A stretch of DNA of 64,000 bases from Allobosea sp. 117 (GTDB taxonomy: Bacteria > Pseudomonadota > Alphaproteobacteria > Rhizobiales > Xanthobacteraceae). Below are positions 34,536-46,758 of the stretch, piece by piece. The notes below the pieces were generated by a model that worked only from the letters and a program-made list of their open reading frames with translations, had not been told where the DNA came from and did not search any database. Position 1 is the first letter of the stretch, and the number at the start of each line of letters is the position of its first letter. Made by a program: the position numbers and the translations under genes. The stretch covers positions 496,001 to 560,000 of the forward strand of contig NZ_JNLC01000010.1 of assembly GCF_000702305.1 (NCBI RefSeq). The letters are read 5' to 3'.

Positions 34536-35168
34536 TCAGCTCTTCAGGGCCTTGTCGACTTCCGCCTCGACCGCCTTGGCGTCGGGAGCAGTGCCGATGA
34601 GCTCGTTCACGATGGCGCCGGCGGTGTCGGCCGCGATGCCGCGCACATTCGCCATCGCCGCCGTCTTGGTGTCGCCGATCTGGCGTTCCGCCGCCGCCAG
34701 CTTCTCGGAAAGCTGCGCCTCCAGAGACTTGCGGCCGGCTTCCGCCTCGGCGGAAAGCTTGTCGCGCGTCTCGGTGGCGATGGTCTGCGCCTTGCCGCGC
34801 GCGCTCGCCAGCGCCTGCTCATAGGCCTTGGCGGCGGCTTCGCTCTCCGCCTTGTGCTTGCCCGCCTCCTCGAGATCGTCGGCGATGCGGTCGTGCCGTT
34901 CCTCGAGGATGGTGGCGATGCGCGGCAGCGCGATGCGGCTCATCAGCAGGTAGAGCAGCCCGAAGGCGATCGCCAGCCAGATGAGCTGCGAGGGAAAGGT
35001 CTGCGCATCGAACGGGGGGAAGTTCGAACCATGCGCCTCGCCGGGCGGGGTTGCGATCTCCACGCCGTGCGCATTCGCGGGCGGGGTGGTGCTGTCGCCA
35101 AACGACGATCCCCCGGACGTTTCGGCCTGGGCGATGACGAAGACGGCCGGACCGCTGGTCTCGGACAT
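34536..35168 (-). CDS. atpG: F0F1 ATP synthase subunit b'
   Basis: 210 aa, longer than the b subunit by an N-terminal extension of about 60 residues rich in Gly, Ser and Pro (SETSGPAVFVIAQAETSGGS). A membrane helix (SQLIWLAIAFGLLYLLMSRI) and a coiled coil (PRIATILEERHDRIADDLEE and on) follow. It pairs with subunit b as the stator stalk. The symbol atpG is used here for the b' gene and must not be confused with the gamma subunit gene of other genomes; atpX or atpF2 are alternative names. Confidence 0.88.
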   Translation of the reverse strand: MSETSGPAVFVIAQAETSGGSSFGDSTTPPANAHGVEIATPPGEAHGSNFPPFDAQTFPSQLIWLAIAFGLLYLLMSRIALPRIATILEERHDRIADDLEEAGKHKAESEAAAKAYEQALASARGKAQTIATETRDKLSAEAEAGRKSLEAQLSEKLAAAERQIGDTKTAAMANVRGIAADTAGAIVNELIGTAPDAKAVEAEVDKALKS

Positions 35169-35242
35169 GGTTCAGGCTTCCTCGATGGGCAGGAAAGACC
35201 ACGGGAGGCGGGCGGCCGGAGCCGGCCCGCCATACCCGGACA

Positions 35243-35470
35243 TCAGACCACGAAGAGCAGGACCAGCGCGACGACCAGCGAGAAGATGCCGAGACCTTCC
35301 GCGAGCGCCGCACCGATGAAGGCGCGGGCGAACTGGCCGTCGGCCGCCGACGGGTTGCGCAGCGCGCCCGAGAGGAAGTTGCCGAAGATGTTACCGACGC
35401 CGATGCCGGCGAGGCCCATGCCGAGACAGGCGAGACCGGCGCCGAGGAACTTGGCGGCTTCCGCTTCCAT
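35243..35470 (-). CDS. atpE: F0F1 ATP synthase subunit c
   Basis: 75 aa, two membrane helices: [20 protein letters not shown] and [20 protein letters not shown], with the proton-binding Glu in the second (AEGLGIF) and the RNPSAAD loop between them. Forms the rotor ring. It lies between atpB and the b' gene. Confidence 0.95.
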   Translation of the reverse strand: MEAEAAKFLGAGLACLGMGLAGIGVGNIFGNFLSGALRNPSAADGQFARAFIGAALAEGLGIFSLVVALVLLFVV

Positions 35471-35537
35471 GATCTTCTCCTATTGAATTCGCAAGTTGAG
35501 GCGTGTTGGTGGATTTCGTCCCTCGACGTCCGTCCGG

Positions 35538-36302
35538 TCAGTGGCCCGGGTGCAGCGCGTCGTTGAGATAGATGCAGGTCAGCACGGCGAACACATAGGC
35601 CTGCAGTGCGGCGACCAGGAATTCGAGGGCGGTGAGCGCGATCACCATGGCGAGCGGCAGCACGGCGCCGAACCAGCCGGCGAGGCCGGTCGCGGTCATC
35701 ATCACGATGAAGCCGGCGAACACCTTCATCGCGATGTGGCCCGCCAGCATGTTGGCGAACAGGCGCAGCGAAAGGCTGATGGGGCGTGAGAGGAAGGAGA
35801 TGAGCTCGATCACGACCATGAAGGGCAGCAGGAAGGCTGGCACGCCCGAAGGCACGAAGAGGTGCAGGAAATGCGTGCCGTGGCGGGCGAAGCCGTAGAT
35901 GATGACCGTGCCGATGACGATCAGCGCCAGCGCGGCGGTGACGACGATGTGGCTCGTCACCGTGAAGGCGTAGGGGACCATGCCGATGAAGTTCGCGAAC
36001 AGCACGAACATGAACAGCGAGAACACCAGCGGGAAGAACTTCATGCCCTCATTGCCGGCGGTCGAGCGCACGGTCGAGGCCACGAATTCGTAGGACATCT
36101 CCGCCAGCGACTGCAGGCGGCCGGGCACCAGGGTGCGGCCGCGCGTGGCGAAGGTCAGGAAGAAGAAGATCAGGGCGACGATGCCGAACATGAAGGCGGC
36201 GGAATTGGTGAAGGCCAGTTGCACGCCGCCCGGCGCGCCCATGTCCACGATCTTGTTGATCTGGAACTGATGGATCGGATCGATCACGCTTCCGCTGGCC
36301 AT
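35538..36302 (-). CDS. atpB: F0F1 ATP synthase subunit a
   Basis: 254 aa. Six hydrophobic helices with the essential Arg in [20 protein letters not shown] and the family block [18 protein letters not shown]. It forms the proton half-channels against the c-ring. The start ATG 36302 ([20 protein letters not shown]) matches family N-termini. A ladder of hairpins separates it from atpI upstream. Confidence 0.95.
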   Translation of the reverse strand: MASGSVIDPIHQFQINKIVDMGAPGGVQLAFTNSAAFMFGIVALIFFFLTFATRGRTLVPGRLQSLAEMSYEFVASTVRSTAGNEGMKFFPLVFSLFMFVLFANFIGMVPYAFTVTSHIVVTAALALIVIGTVIIYGFARHGTHFLHLFVPSGVPAFLLPFMVVIELISFLSRPISLSLRLFANMLAGHIAMKVFAGFIVMMTATGLAGWFGAVLPLAMVIALTALEFLVAALQAYVFAVLTCIYLNDALHPGH

Positions 36303-36325
36303 CGCCGGTCGCTGCCCTCGTCACT

Positions 36326-36447
36326 GGCGCCGTTGCGGCGCCCCTTCGTTCAACCGGCGCCTGATGGCGCCCGCCCCGTTCTGTTGACGCCGTTCGGCGT
36401 CCTCGTCACGCTCCGCCTTCGGCGGTGTCGTTGCCGCCTTGCGGCGG
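36326..36447 (-). repeat. ladder of five mini-hairpins between atpI and atpB
   Basis: On the minus-strand transcript these are CCGCC-GCAA-GGCGG (36434-36447), CCGCC-GAA-GGCGG (36413-36425), GACGCC-GAAC-GGCGTC (36386-36401), GGCGCC-ATCA-GGCGCC (36356-36371) and GGCGCC-GCAAC-GGCGCC (36326-36342). All stems are perfect. One loop is a GNRA tetraloop. No T-run, so they are not simple terminators. Confidence 0.8.
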
Positions 36448-36452
36448 ATTCG

Positions 36453-36833
36453 TCACTTGCCGCCCGGCGGCGGCTTGCGGCGGCCGGTCTCACCGGCGGC
36501 GCGCATCATGTTCATGATGCTCGCGCCGAAGCCGAGCAGCAGGAACACAATCAATCCCCAGGGCGACGTGCCGAAGACATAGTCGATGCCCCACCCCAGC
36601 CCAGCGCCGACCAGCACTCCCGCGACGAACTCGCTTCCGAGCCGGAACGCCAGCGTCAGGCCCGCGGAGGTCGAGCTCGAATCGGGAGGCGGCGATGCCT
36701 GTTCCGACTTGCGCTCGGCCCGCACCCGGTTCAGCGCGGAATCCAGCCCCCGGAGCCTGCCGGAGAGTTCGGCGTCGGTCGGCTCCGGTCCTGGCCCGCT
36801 CTTCTGGCCGTCCGTCGGTTTACGGTCGTCCAT
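36453..36833 (-). CDS. atpI: ATP synthase AtpI-like assembly protein
   Basis: 126 aa from ATG 36833. Polar N-terminus, then two membrane helices (FRLGSEFVAGVLVGAGLGWG; SPWGLIVFLLLGFGASIMNM) typical of AtpI/AtpZ, the small protein that helps assemble the c-ring. First gene of the operon atpI-atpB-atpE-b'-b, with a promoter at 36887-36915. An in-frame extension to 36905 overlaps the promoter and is rejected. Confidence 0.85.
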   Translation of the reverse strand: MDDRKPTDGQKSGPGPEPTDAELSGRLRGLDSALNRVRAERKSEQASPPPDSSSTSAGLTLAFRLGSEFVAGVLVGAGLGWGIDYVFGTSPWGLIVFLLLGFGASIMNMMRAAGETGRRKPPPGGK

Positions 36834-36886
36834 GATGTGCCAGCCCTGACCAGAGAAGGGTTTACCCCACCCCCGAAACCGGGCGC

Positions 36887-36915
36887 ACCATAGTGTTCGC
36901 CCCATGGGGTGTCAA
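36887..36915 (-). promoter_or_regulatory. sigma-70 promoter of the atp F0 operon
   Basis: On the minus strand TTGACA (36910-36915) and TATGGT (36887-36892) with exactly 17 bases between them. The transcript would start near 36880, giving a leader of about 45 bases before the AtpI ATG. Confidence 0.65.
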
Positions 36916-37104
36916 GGATGCGATCACATCTTTTAAAACATTGAAAATAAAGGAGAAAATGGGCAGGTGGACGCTCTGTCGCAGGCACTCCGGTAACCCC
37001 GCCGCACCAAGGTAAGCTGATCGCGTGGTTTTTGGCATACCAGGAGGACGCCGGGAATACGGCAAATGGCGCAGCCGCCGGCCGCGATGAGGCCTTCCGC
37101 AACG

Positions 37105-40100
37105 TCAGCCGGCCTGGCGCCAGTCCTCGGCGGTGGCGAGGTCCACCGAGACCAGCTTCGAGACGCCGCGCTCGGCCATCGTCACCCCGAACAGCCGGTT
37201 CATCCGGCTCATGGTAATCGGGTTGTGGGTGATGGTGACGAAGCGCGTCTCGGTGAGGCGGCGCATCTCGTCGAGCAGGTTGCAGAAGCGCTCGACATTG
37301 GCGTCGTCGAGCGGCGCGTCCACCTCGTCGAGCACGCAGATCGGCGCCGGATTGGTGAGGAACACGGCGAAGATCAGCGCCATAGCGGTCAGCGCCTGCT
37401 CGCCGCCGGAGAGCAGCGACAGCGATTGCGGCTTCTTGCCCGGCGGCTTGGCGATGATGTCGAGGCCGGCCTCCAGCGGGTCGTCCGAATCGGTGAGCAC
37501 GAGCTGCGCCTCGCCGCCGCCGAACAGCGTGCCGAAGAGCTGGCGGAAATGCCCGTCCACTACCGCGAAGGAGGCCTGGAGCCGCTCGCGCGCCTCGCGG
37601 TTGAGGCTGGCGATGCCGTGGCGCAGCCGCTTGATCGCCTCGGTGAGATCGTCGCGTTCGGAGGTGAGGCCCTGCTGCTGGGTCTCGACCTCGGCGAGTT
37701 CCTCCTCGGCGCGCAGGTTCACCGCGCCGAGTCTTTCGCGCTCGCGCTTCAGCCGGTCGAGCTCGGCCTCCAGCGCGCCGGCTTCCGGCAGCGGCGCGTC
37801 CGGCTCCAGCGCGGCGATCTGGCGGGCGCTGTCCGGCGGGCCGTCGAGCATGTCGCCGATCTCGCGCACGAGGTCGGTGCGGCGCTGCCGGGCGGCTTCC
37901 AGCCGCGCCTCGGCACGGGCCGATTCCTCGCGGGCGCCGGCCAGCGCGTCGAGCGCGGCGCGCCCGGCCCGGTCGGCGTCGGCCTGCGCCGTCTCGGCGC
38001 TCGCCAGCCGGTCGGAGGCCTGCCGGCGGGCCTCCTCCGCCTTGGCAGTCTCGCTCAGAAGGGCGCGGCGGCGCTGCTCGAAGGCGGCGGGGGCGTCGTC
38101 GAGCTCGGCGCGTTCGATCGCAGCTTCCTCGCGCCGCGCCTCGATGGCGGCGAGCCGCTCGTCGGTGCCGCCGGCCCGCGCCTGCCAGGATGAGCGCTCG
38201 GCGGCGATCGCGGCAAGCCGGCGCAGCCGCTGCTCGCGCTCGCGGGAGAGCCCCTCCGCCGCCGCCCGCGCTTCCGCCACCGCGGCCCGGCCCTGGGCGA
38301 CGCGGGTGCGGATCTCCGCCAGCAGCGCCTCGGAATCGGCGGCGGGTTCGAGGGCCTTGAGCGCCGCTTCCGCCTCGTCGCGGGCGATCGCCGTGGTCTC
38401 GAACTCGGCCTCGATGCGGATGCGCGAATCGGCGAGAGCGGCGAGCCTGGCCGCCTGCTCGGCGCTGGCGCGCTCGATGCGGGCGAGCTCGTCGCGGGCA
38501 AGGTCATGGGCGCGGGCAGCGGCGCGGCGGGCCTCGCGGGCGGCGTTCTCGCGTGAGCCGGCAGTGCGCAGCGCCACCTCGGCCGCCTCCAGCGTGCGAC
38601 GCTGCGTTCCGACCTCGGCGCGGGCACCCTCCAATGCCGCCTCCACCTCGGCGAGGCGGTTGCGCTCGGCGAGACGGCGCGCGGCCGGCGTCGGCGCCTC
38701 GGCGGCGGCGGATAGTCCGTCCCAGCGCCACAAATCGCCCTCGCGGGAGACGAGGCGCTGCCCCGGCGCCAGCGATGCGGCCAGCCGCGCGCCGTCCTCG
38801 CGGGCGACCACGCCGATCTGCGCGAGGCGCCGGGCGAGCGCTGCGGGCGCCTCGACATGGCGGGCCAGCGGTTCGACGCCCACGGGCAATGCGGGGTCGA
38901 CGCCGCTCGCCGGCAGCACGCCCCAATGCGCCGGAGCGGCGACGTCCGACGGCAGGTCGAGATCGTCGCCGAGCGCCGCGCCGAGCGCCGCCTCATAGCC
39001 GCGTGCCACGCGCACCGCGTCGATCACCGGCGGCCATTTCTTGCCCGCCCCGCTGTCGAACAGCTTGGCGAGGGTACGCGCTTCGGCGTCGAGCCGCTGC
39101 GCCTGCTTCTCCGCCTCGGCGAGAGGTCGGCGGGCCTGATCCAGCGCGGCGCGGGCAGCGCCATGCGCAGCCTCGGCCTCCAGCGCGTTGGCCTCGGCGG
39201 TCTCCAGCGCCTCCTGCGCCGCCTCGGCTGTGGCGCGTCGGGCGTCGAGGCTTCCGGCATCGACGCTGCGGGCGAGACTGCGCTCCTGCTCGGCGAGCCC
39301 GCCGAGCTCGCGCTCCAGCCGCGTGGCCCGCTCGGCCGCCTCGCGCAGGGAGCGTTCCAGCGCGCCGCGCCGCGCCGTCCGCTCGGCGCCGGTGGCGGTC
39401 GCTTCCGCGAAGGCGCGTTCGGCCTCGGTCAGCGTCTGCTCCGCCTCGGCCCGGCGGATCGCCGCCTCTTCCTCGTCCGCACCGGAATCGAGCTGGAGCG
39501 CCTCCAGCTCCTCCGCCTCCGCTGTCAGCCGCTCCAGCACCGAGGAGGCGTCGAGCGCTAGCGCGCGCTCGCGCTCGACGTCGCCGGCGAGCTGGGCGAG
39601 GCGCCGGTCGAGCTCGTCGCGCCGGGCGCTGGCGCGGGCCTCGTCGCGGTCGAGCTCGCCGCGCGCCAGCGTCAGGCGCTGCAGTGCCGCCGCTGCCGCC
39701 GCGTCGGCCTCGCGCAGGCCGGGAAGCTCATGGGCGGCGATGGCGGCAAGACGCGCCGTCTCGGCCTGCGCCCGCGTGCGCTCGGCGACCATGCGCACCG
39801 CGAGGTCGAGCGCCCGCTCGGCCTCGTTCACCGCGCCGGACGCTTCCAGCCAGCGCAGCCAGAGCAGCGTCGCCTCCGCCTTGCGGATGTCGCCGGACAG
39901 CGAGCGGTAGCGCGAGGCCTGCCGCGACTGGCGGCGCAGCGCGTCGAGCTGCGTGCCGATCTGGCCGATCACGTCCTCGAGGCGTGCGAGATTGGTCTCG
40001 GCACCGCGCAGGCGCATCTCCGCCTCGTTGCGCCGCGCATGCAGGCCGGCGACGCCCGCCGCCTCCTCGAGGATGCGCCGGCGGGCCGAGGGCTTGGCGC

Positions 40101-40560
40101 CGATCAGCTCGCCGATCTGCCCCTGCCGCACCATGGCCGGCGAGCGCGAGCCGGAGGAGGCGTCGGCAAACAGGATCTGCACGTCGCGGGCGCGCACCTC
40201 GCGCCCGTTGATGCGGTAGGCCGAGCCGGCCTCGCGCTCGATGCGGCGCGAGATCTCGAGCTGATCGGCGTCGTTGAACATCGCCGGCGCGGAGCGGTCC
40301 ACATTGTCGACGAACAGCACCACCTCGGCGGAGTTGCGCGCCGGACGGGTGGTGGTGCCGCCGAAGATGACGTCGTCCATCCCCTCGGCGCGCATCGCCT
40401 TGTAGGAGTTCTCGCCCATCACCCAGCGCATCGCCTCGACGAGGTTCGACTTGCCGCAGCCGTTCGGACCCACGACGCCGGTGAGGCCGGGCTCGATCAG
40501 CATCTCGGTCGGCTCGACGAAGGTCTTGAAGCCGGTGAGGCGCAGGCGGGTGAATTTCAT
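37105..40560 (-). CDS. smc: chromosome partition protein SMC
   Basis: 1151 aa. N-terminal ATPase half [20 protein letters not shown] with Walker [11 protein letters not shown] at 31-40, long coiled coils from about 170 to 480 and 640 to 960, a central hinge region near 480-600 that is short and little like the standard hinge, and the C-terminal half with [20 protein letters not shown] (signature) and [17 protein letters not shown] (Walker B). SMC organises and separates chromosomes with ScpA and ScpB, which are not in this window. The usual neighbour dsbA is at 46.8 kb instead. Confidence 0.95.
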   Translation of the reverse strand: MKFTRLRLTGFKTFVEPTEMLIEPGLTGVVGPNGCGKSNLVEAMRWVMGENSYKAMRAEGMDDVIFGGTTTRPARNSAEVVLFVDNVDRSAPAMFNDADQLEISRRIEREAGSAYRINGREVRARDVQILFADASSGSRSPAMVRQGQIGELIGAKPSARRRILEEAAGVAGLHARRNEAEMRLRGAETNLARLEDVIGQIGTQLDALRRQSRQASRYRSLSGDIRKAEATLLWLRWLEASGAVNEAERALDLAVRMVAERTRAQAETARLAAIAAHELPGLREADAAAAAALQRLTLARGELDRDEARASARRDELDRRLAQLAGDVERERALALDASSVLERLTAEAEELEALQLDSGADEEEAAIRRAEAEQTLTEAERAFAEATATGAERTARRGALERSLREAAERATRLERELGGLAEQERSLARSVDAGSLDARRATAEAAQEALETAEANALEAEAAHGAARAALDQARRPLAEAEKQAQRLDAEARTLAKLFDSGAGKKWPPVIDAVRVARGYEAALGAALGDDLDLPSDVAAPAHWGVLPASGVDPALPVGVEPLARHVEAPAALARRLAQIGVVAREDGARLAASLAPGQRLVSREGDLWRWDGLSAAAEAPTPAARRLAERNRLAEVEAALEGARAEVGTQRRTLEAAEVALRTAGSRENAAREARRAAARAHDLARDELARIERASAEQAARLAALADSRIRIEAEFETTAIARDEAEAALKALEPAADSEALLAEIRTRVAQGRAAVAEARAAAEGLSREREQRLRRLAAIAAERSSWQARAGGTDERLAAIEARREEAAIERAELDDAPAAFEQRRRALLSETAKAEEARRQASDRLASAETAQADADRAGRAALDALAGAREESARAEARLEAARQRRTDLVREIGDMLDGPPDSARQIAALEPDAPLPEAGALEAELDRLKRERERLGAVNLRAEEELAEVETQQQGLTSERDDLTEAIKRLRHGIASLNREARERLQASFAVVDGHFRQLFGTLFGGGEAQLVLTDSDDPLEAGLDIIAKPPGKKPQSLSLLSGGEQALTAMALIFAVFLTNPAPICVLDEVDAPLDDANVERFCNLLDEMRRLTETRFVTITHNPITMSRMNRLFGVTMAERGVSKLVSVDLATAEDWRQAG

Positions 40561-40844
40561 GGCTGAAGCGTGCCGTCCTCAAGCCACAAGTTCAAGTGGG
40601 TGCGTGCGATCGATCCACGACATGTTGGGGCTTTGCCCATGGTTTTCGGTGATTTCATCGACGTATTTCAGCTCCGACTGCTTTCCCCATCGCCACACGA
40701 GCCCGCAACCATGACGTTGCGTCATCGAACTATGGCCTAGGTCCGCGACACCGCGCCTGTGTGACAATCTGTTGACGAAGAGGCATATCTGCCCCTAGCC
40801 CTGCGTCATCCGGGGGGCGCCCACCGCTCGCCGAGTCCTGCTAC

Positions 40845-41492
40845 ATGAACGAAATGCCGCAGATCACCCGAAGGTCCAGCCTCGACATCGCCGCCGTTCA
40901 GAGCGTGCGCAAGCTCGTGCTCTACGCGCTCGGGGTTGTCGCATTCGCGGTGCTGCTGTTCAGCCACTCGCTCTGGCCGGAGACCGACCTCGGCCTGCAC
41001 GAGAGCCTCGAGCATGTCGGGCGCGCCCTGCTGCTGGTGGCGATCGCCGGCCGCACCTGGTGCTCGCTCTATATCGGCGGTCGCAAGAAGGCGACGATCG
41101 TGGACCTCGGCCCCTATTCGGTGGTCCGCAACCCGCTCTACGTCTTCTCCTTCATCGGCGCGGCGGGCGCCGGCGCCCAATTCGGCAGCTTCACCGCGGC
41201 GCTGGCGGCGTTCTTCATCACATGGATCGTGTTCAGCATCGTGGTGCGCAAGGAAGAGCGCTTCCTGACCGAGACATTCGGCGAGACCTATCTCGCCTAC
41301 AAGGCGCGTGTGCCGCGTTTCCTGCCGGATTTCCGGCTGTGGCGGAACGTCGACACGCTGGAGGTCCGCCCGCAACTCGTCGTGCGTACCTTCATCGATG
41401 CCTGCGTGTTCCTCGCCGCGATCCCGGTCGCCGAGGGCATCGAGATGCTGCAGGCCGACAGCTTCCTGCCGGTCATCTGGACGGTGCCGTAG
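40845..41492 (+). CDS. membrane methyltransferase-like protein (ICMT/PEMT fold)
   Basis: 215 aa. Three or four hydrophobic helices and the family signature PYSVVRNPLYVFSFIGAAGA, KEERFLTETFGETYLAYKAR. ATG 40854 is a possible alternative start (MPQITRRSS). Related in layout to the protein at 28231. Likely methylates a small or lipid substrate in the membrane; not further predictable. It stands alone, between smc and the convergent FUSC gene. Confidence 0.78.
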   Translation: MNEMPQITRRSSLDIAAVQSVRKLVLYALGVVAFAVLLFSHSLWPETDLGLHESLEHVGRALLLVAIAGRTWCSLYIGGRKKATIVDLGPYSVVRNPLYVFSFIGAAGAGAQFGSFTAALAAFFITWIVFSIVVRKEERFLTETFGETYLAYKARVPRFLPDFRLWRNVDTLEVRPQLVVRTFIDACVFLAAIPVAEGIEMLQADSFLPVIWTVP

Positions 41493-41513
41493 GTAATCTG
41501 AGCGGAGCCGGGG

Positions 41514-43878
<2,365 letters not shown>

Positions 43879-43912
43879 ACGGCGCATCGGCCGGTCCGAA
43901 GCGGAGCGACCC

Positions 43913-44518
43913 ATGATCACGCTCTACGACATGCCGGAGTCCGGCAACAGCTACAAGGTCCGCCTGGCCGCGGCGCATCTCGGCCGGCCGCTCCGGCGGG
44001 TGAGGATGTCCTCGCGCGACGGCTCGACCCGCACGCCGGAATTCCTCGCCAGGAACCCCATCGGCAAGCTGCCGACCGTCGAGTTGGAAGACGGGCGCTG
44101 CCTCGCCGAATCCAATGCCATCATGCTGTACCTCGCTGAGGGCACGCCGCTCCTGCCCACCGACCGCTACGACCGGGCAAAGGCCTATGAATGGCTGTTC
44201 TTCGAACAGTACAGCCATGAGCCGGCCATCGCGGTGCGCCGCGCGCTGCTGACCTATGCCGAGCGGGCAGCGTTGGCGACGCCCGAGCGCATGGTGCAAT
44301 TGCTGGAGGCCGGCAACAAGGCGCTGGGCGTGATGGAGGCGCGGCTCGCCGCCCATGACTGGCTGGCCGGGGACGCCTTCAGCGTCGCCGACATCGCGCT
44401 CTATGCCTATACGCACACGGCGGAGGAGGGCGGCTACGATCTCGCGCCCTTCCCGGCGGTGCGGGCTTGGCTGGCGCGCGTCGCCGCGCTGCCCGGCCAT
44501 ATCGGGCTGCTCGACTGA
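43913..44518 (+). CDS. glutathione S-transferase family protein
   Basis: 201 aa from ATG 43913 behind GGAG. N-terminal thioredoxin-like domain: MITLYDMPESGNSYKVRLAA with the SNSYK-type active region, NPIGKLPTVELEDGRCLAES and NAIMLYLAEGT. C-terminal all-helical domain with WLAGDAFSVADIALYAYTHT. General glutathione conjugation or reduction; substrate unknown. The residue after MPESGN is Ser-Tyr, compatible with a beta-class or theta-like active site. Confidence 0.88.
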   Translation: MITLYDMPESGNSYKVRLAAAHLGRPLRRVRMSSRDGSTRTPEFLARNPIGKLPTVELEDGRCLAESNAIMLYLAEGTPLLPTDRYDRAKAYEWLFFEQYSHEPAIAVRRALLTYAERAALATPERMVQLLEAGNKALGVMEARLAAHDWLAGDAFSVADIALYAYTHTAEEGGYDLAPFPAVRAWLARVAALPGHIGLLD

Positions 44519-44535
44519 GCGATCACCCCGCCCGG

Positions 44536-44565
44536 GAACGAGGCGACTTCGCAGCAGCCTCGTTC
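44536..44565. terminator. hairpin between convergent GST and CsbD genes
   Basis: GAACGAGG (44536-44543) pairs with CCTCGTTC (44558-44565); no clear T-run on either strand. Confidence 0.4.
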
Positions 44566-44578
44566 GTCGGGGCCGGCG

Positions 44579-44767
44579 TCAGAGATTGGCGGCCTTCTTG
44601 ATGGCGGTCTTGGCCTTGCCCATCGCCTGCTGGCCCTCGCCCTTGAGCTCCTGCGCCTTGCCCTTGGCCTGAAGCTTCTTCGAGCCGGTCATCTTGCCGA
44701 GGCCCTGCTTGGCGTTGCCCATGGCTTCGTTGGTGAGGCCCTTGGCCTTGTCGGCGGTGCTACCCAT
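44579..44767 (-). CDS. CsbD-family stress protein
   Basis: 62 aa from ATG 44767 behind GGAG. Nearly the whole protein is a Lys/Ala/Gly-rich helical repeat (GLTNEAMGNAKQGLGKMTGS, LQAKGKAQELKGEGQQAMGK) typical of CsbD, a general stress protein family of unknown function. It is 85 bases downstream of mutY on the same strand and might be read with it. Confidence 0.85.
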   Translation of the reverse strand: MGSTADKAKGLTNEAMGNAKQGLGKMTGSKKLQAKGKAQELKGEGQQAMGKAKTAIKKAANL

Positions 44768-44852
44768 CGTCGTGTCTCCGTGAAGCCGCACAACCCGTGC
44801 GGGACGGCCGGATAACGCGCCGATGGACGGCCGGTTCATGCCGGCAGCAGAT

Positions 44853-45959
44853 TTAGTCGATATGGGCCAGCACCTTGCGCATCACGCTCGGGAACGCCTC
44901 GGCGTCGAAGCCGGCGGGGGGCACCCAGCGATGTCCGTCCGGCGCCGGCGTCCCGCGCGGCAGGCGCGCGCGCCACACCGCGAGTTCCAGTGCGAAATGG
45001 CTGAAGACGTGGTCGACCGTGGCGTTCAGCGCCCGCCAGTCCGCCTTCAGCGGGGCATGGGCCGCTGGATCGCGCGGAGCCGCCGTCTCCCACGGCGTCG
45101 AGGGCACCTCGCTCATGCCGGCAAGCAGTCCTTTCATGGGGCGCGAGCGCACCAGCACGGCGCCGTCCGCCCGCACCGCGAGGAAGGCGACGCCGCGCCG
45201 CGTCGGCCGCCCGGCCTTCGCCGTCTTGCGCGGATAGAGCTCCTGCGCTCCCGCGGCGCGCGCCGCGCAGGGCTCCTGCCACGGACAGAGCGCGCAGGCG
45301 GGCTTGCGCGGCGTGCAGATGGTGGCGCCGAGATCCATCATTGCCTGCGCGAAATCGCCGAAGCGCGCCTCCGGCAGCAGCGTCGCGGCGAGGGCGCGAA
45401 GTTGCGGTTTCGACTTGGGCAGCGGCTCCTCGACCGCGAACAGTCGGGCCACGACACGCTCCCAATTGCCGTCGACCGGGGCAGCGCGCTGGTCGAAGGC
45501 GATCGAGGCGATGGCGGCGGCGGTGTAGGGGCCGATGCCGGGCAGCGCCAGCAGCGCCGCTTCGTCCTGCGGGAAGTGGCCGCCATGGCGCTCGGCGACG
45601 GCGCGTGCGCAGGCGTGCAGGTTGCGGGCGCGGGCGTAATAGCCGAGCCCCGCCCAGGCCGAGAGCACCTCCTCCAGAGGGGCCGACGCCAGTGCCTCCA
45701 CGTTCGGCCAGCGGGCGAGGAAGGCGGCGTAATAGGGTGCGACGGCGACGACTGTCGTCTGCTGCAGCATGATCTCTGAGAGAAACACCGCATAGGGATC
45801 GGCCCGCTTGCCCGGCGGGGCGCGCCACGGCAGGCGGCGCCGGTGGCGGTCGTACCAGGCGAGCAGCGCTGCCGGGTCGGGCACCGGCTTCCGCGCCTGC
45901 GGGGGCGCTGCTAGGCTGGCGGATGTGGTCGCGCGGAGGGTCGAGGCGTGTCGTGCCAT
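44853..45959 (-). CDS. mutY: A/G-specific adenine DNA glycosylase
   Basis: 368 aa from ATG 45959 (ATG 45995 also open). HhH-GPD fold with VFLSEIMLQQTTVVAVAPYY (catalytic Glu), VEALASAPLEEVLSAWAGLG and GIGPYTAAAIASIAFDQRAA. The iron-sulfur loop has the Cys6-2-5 spacing C-TPRKPA-C-AL-C-PWQEP-C. The C-terminal NUDIX-like domain reads 8-oxoG (VDHVFSHFALELAVW). It removes A opposite 8-oxoguanine. The usual N-V in the DGNV block is N-W here (VDGNWERVVAR), a mild deviation. Confidence 0.92.
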   Translation of the reverse strand: MARHASTLRATTSASLAAPPQARKPVPDPAALLAWYDRHRRRLPWRAPPGKRADPYAVFLSEIMLQQTTVVAVAPYYAAFLARWPNVEALASAPLEEVLSAWAGLGYYARARNLHACARAVAERHGGHFPQDEAALLALPGIGPYTAAAIASIAFDQRAAPVDGNWERVVARLFAVEEPLPKSKPQLRALAATLLPEARFGDFAQAMMDLGATICTPRKPACALCPWQEPCAARAAGAQELYPRKTAKAGRPTRRGVAFLAVRADGAVLVRSRPMKGLLAGMSEVPSTPWETAAPRDPAAHAPLKADWRALNATVDHVFSHFALELAVWRARLPRGTPAPDGHRWVPPAGFDAEAFPSVMRKVLAHID

Positions 45960-46055
45960 GGCGCCGAAAGTGGCGGCATGCGACGTCGCCGGCAAGCCGC
46001 CCGCGCCATCCGTCCACGCCCTTGTCCGTCATCCGCAAGAGACGCGCCCGAAATC

Positions 46056-46610
46056 ATGGCCGACAGCGAGCCCTCCGCGAATATCCGCCGCCCGCGTGCC
46101 GCGCCGCGCCCGCTGGCCGATCTGGTCGGTACCACCATCGCCGAGAGCTGCGCGCAACGCGGCCTCGCCGCCGTCGACATCGTCACCCATTGGGCGGAGA
46201 TCGTCGGCGAGGTGCTGGCCGCCCGCGCGGCGCCGATCCGGCTCGCCTGGCCCTCGCGGCAGGACATGGAGGGCACCGGGGTTCTCCATGTGCGCGTGGA
46301 GGGAGGCTATGCCATCGAGCTGCAGCATGACGCGCCGGTGGTGATCGAGCGTATCAACCGCTTCTTCGGCTGGCGCTGCGTCGGGCGCATCGCTCTGCGG
46401 CAGGGGCCGGTGGCGGCGCTGCGCCCCGCGCGCCGACGACGTCCCGAGCCGGATGCGGCCGCTTGCGCCAGCGTCGCGTCGCGGCTCGGCAGCTTCGAGG
46501 ACGAGGAACTCGCCCGCGCGCTCGCCCGGCTCGGCGCGCTGGTGCGGCGGGAGGCCGATGCGCGCAGAAGCGGGGCGGCGCAGCCGGCCGGGACGTTTCG
46601 GCGGAAATAA
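46056..46610 (+). CDS. DUF721 (DciA-like) protein
   Basis: 184 aa from ATG 46056 (MADSEPSANIRRPRAAPRPL). DUF721 core: LADLVGTTIAESCAQRGLAA, VTHWAEIVGEVLAARAAPIR and LHVRVEGGYAIELQHDAPVV. The C-terminus is basic and variable. DciA recruits the replicative helicase in many bacteria; alphaproteobacterial DUF721 proteins are their relatives. Divergent from mutY and followed by dsbA, the usual Hyphomicrobiales order. Upstream in-frame starts are less plausible. Confidence 0.82.
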   Translation: MADSEPSANIRRPRAAPRPLADLVGTTIAESCAQRGLAAVDIVTHWAEIVGEVLAARAAPIRLAWPSRQDMEGTGVLHVRVEGGYAIELQHDAPVVIERINRFFGWRCVGRIALRQGPVAALRPARRRRPEPDAAACASVASRLGSFEDEELARALARLGALVRREADARRSGAAQPAGTFRRK

Positions 46611-46758
46611 CCGCGGCATTCCATCACGCAGCGGTGACCGCGTGCCGCGCCGCCGTACCGTTGCCATGATCGCGCGCTGCTTGTAGGCGCTACGTCATTC
46701 CCGGGGCGCTGGATGCGCTCTTTTCCTCAGAGCCGATCCGCGTCATTTGGAGACCACC

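Noticed and set aside
36326..36447. CRISPR-like array
   Set aside because: Repeats are only 5-6 bases, differ between units, and are hairpin stems with different linkers; no cas gene is nearby.
37133..38998. A 621-codon open frame on the plus strand inside smc, and further long frames at 38553-40211 and 39188-39910
   Set aside because: They run antisense to a clear SMC protein and consist of Ala/Arg/Ser-rich low-complexity sequence, as expected from the high-GC codon pattern of smc. No family match.
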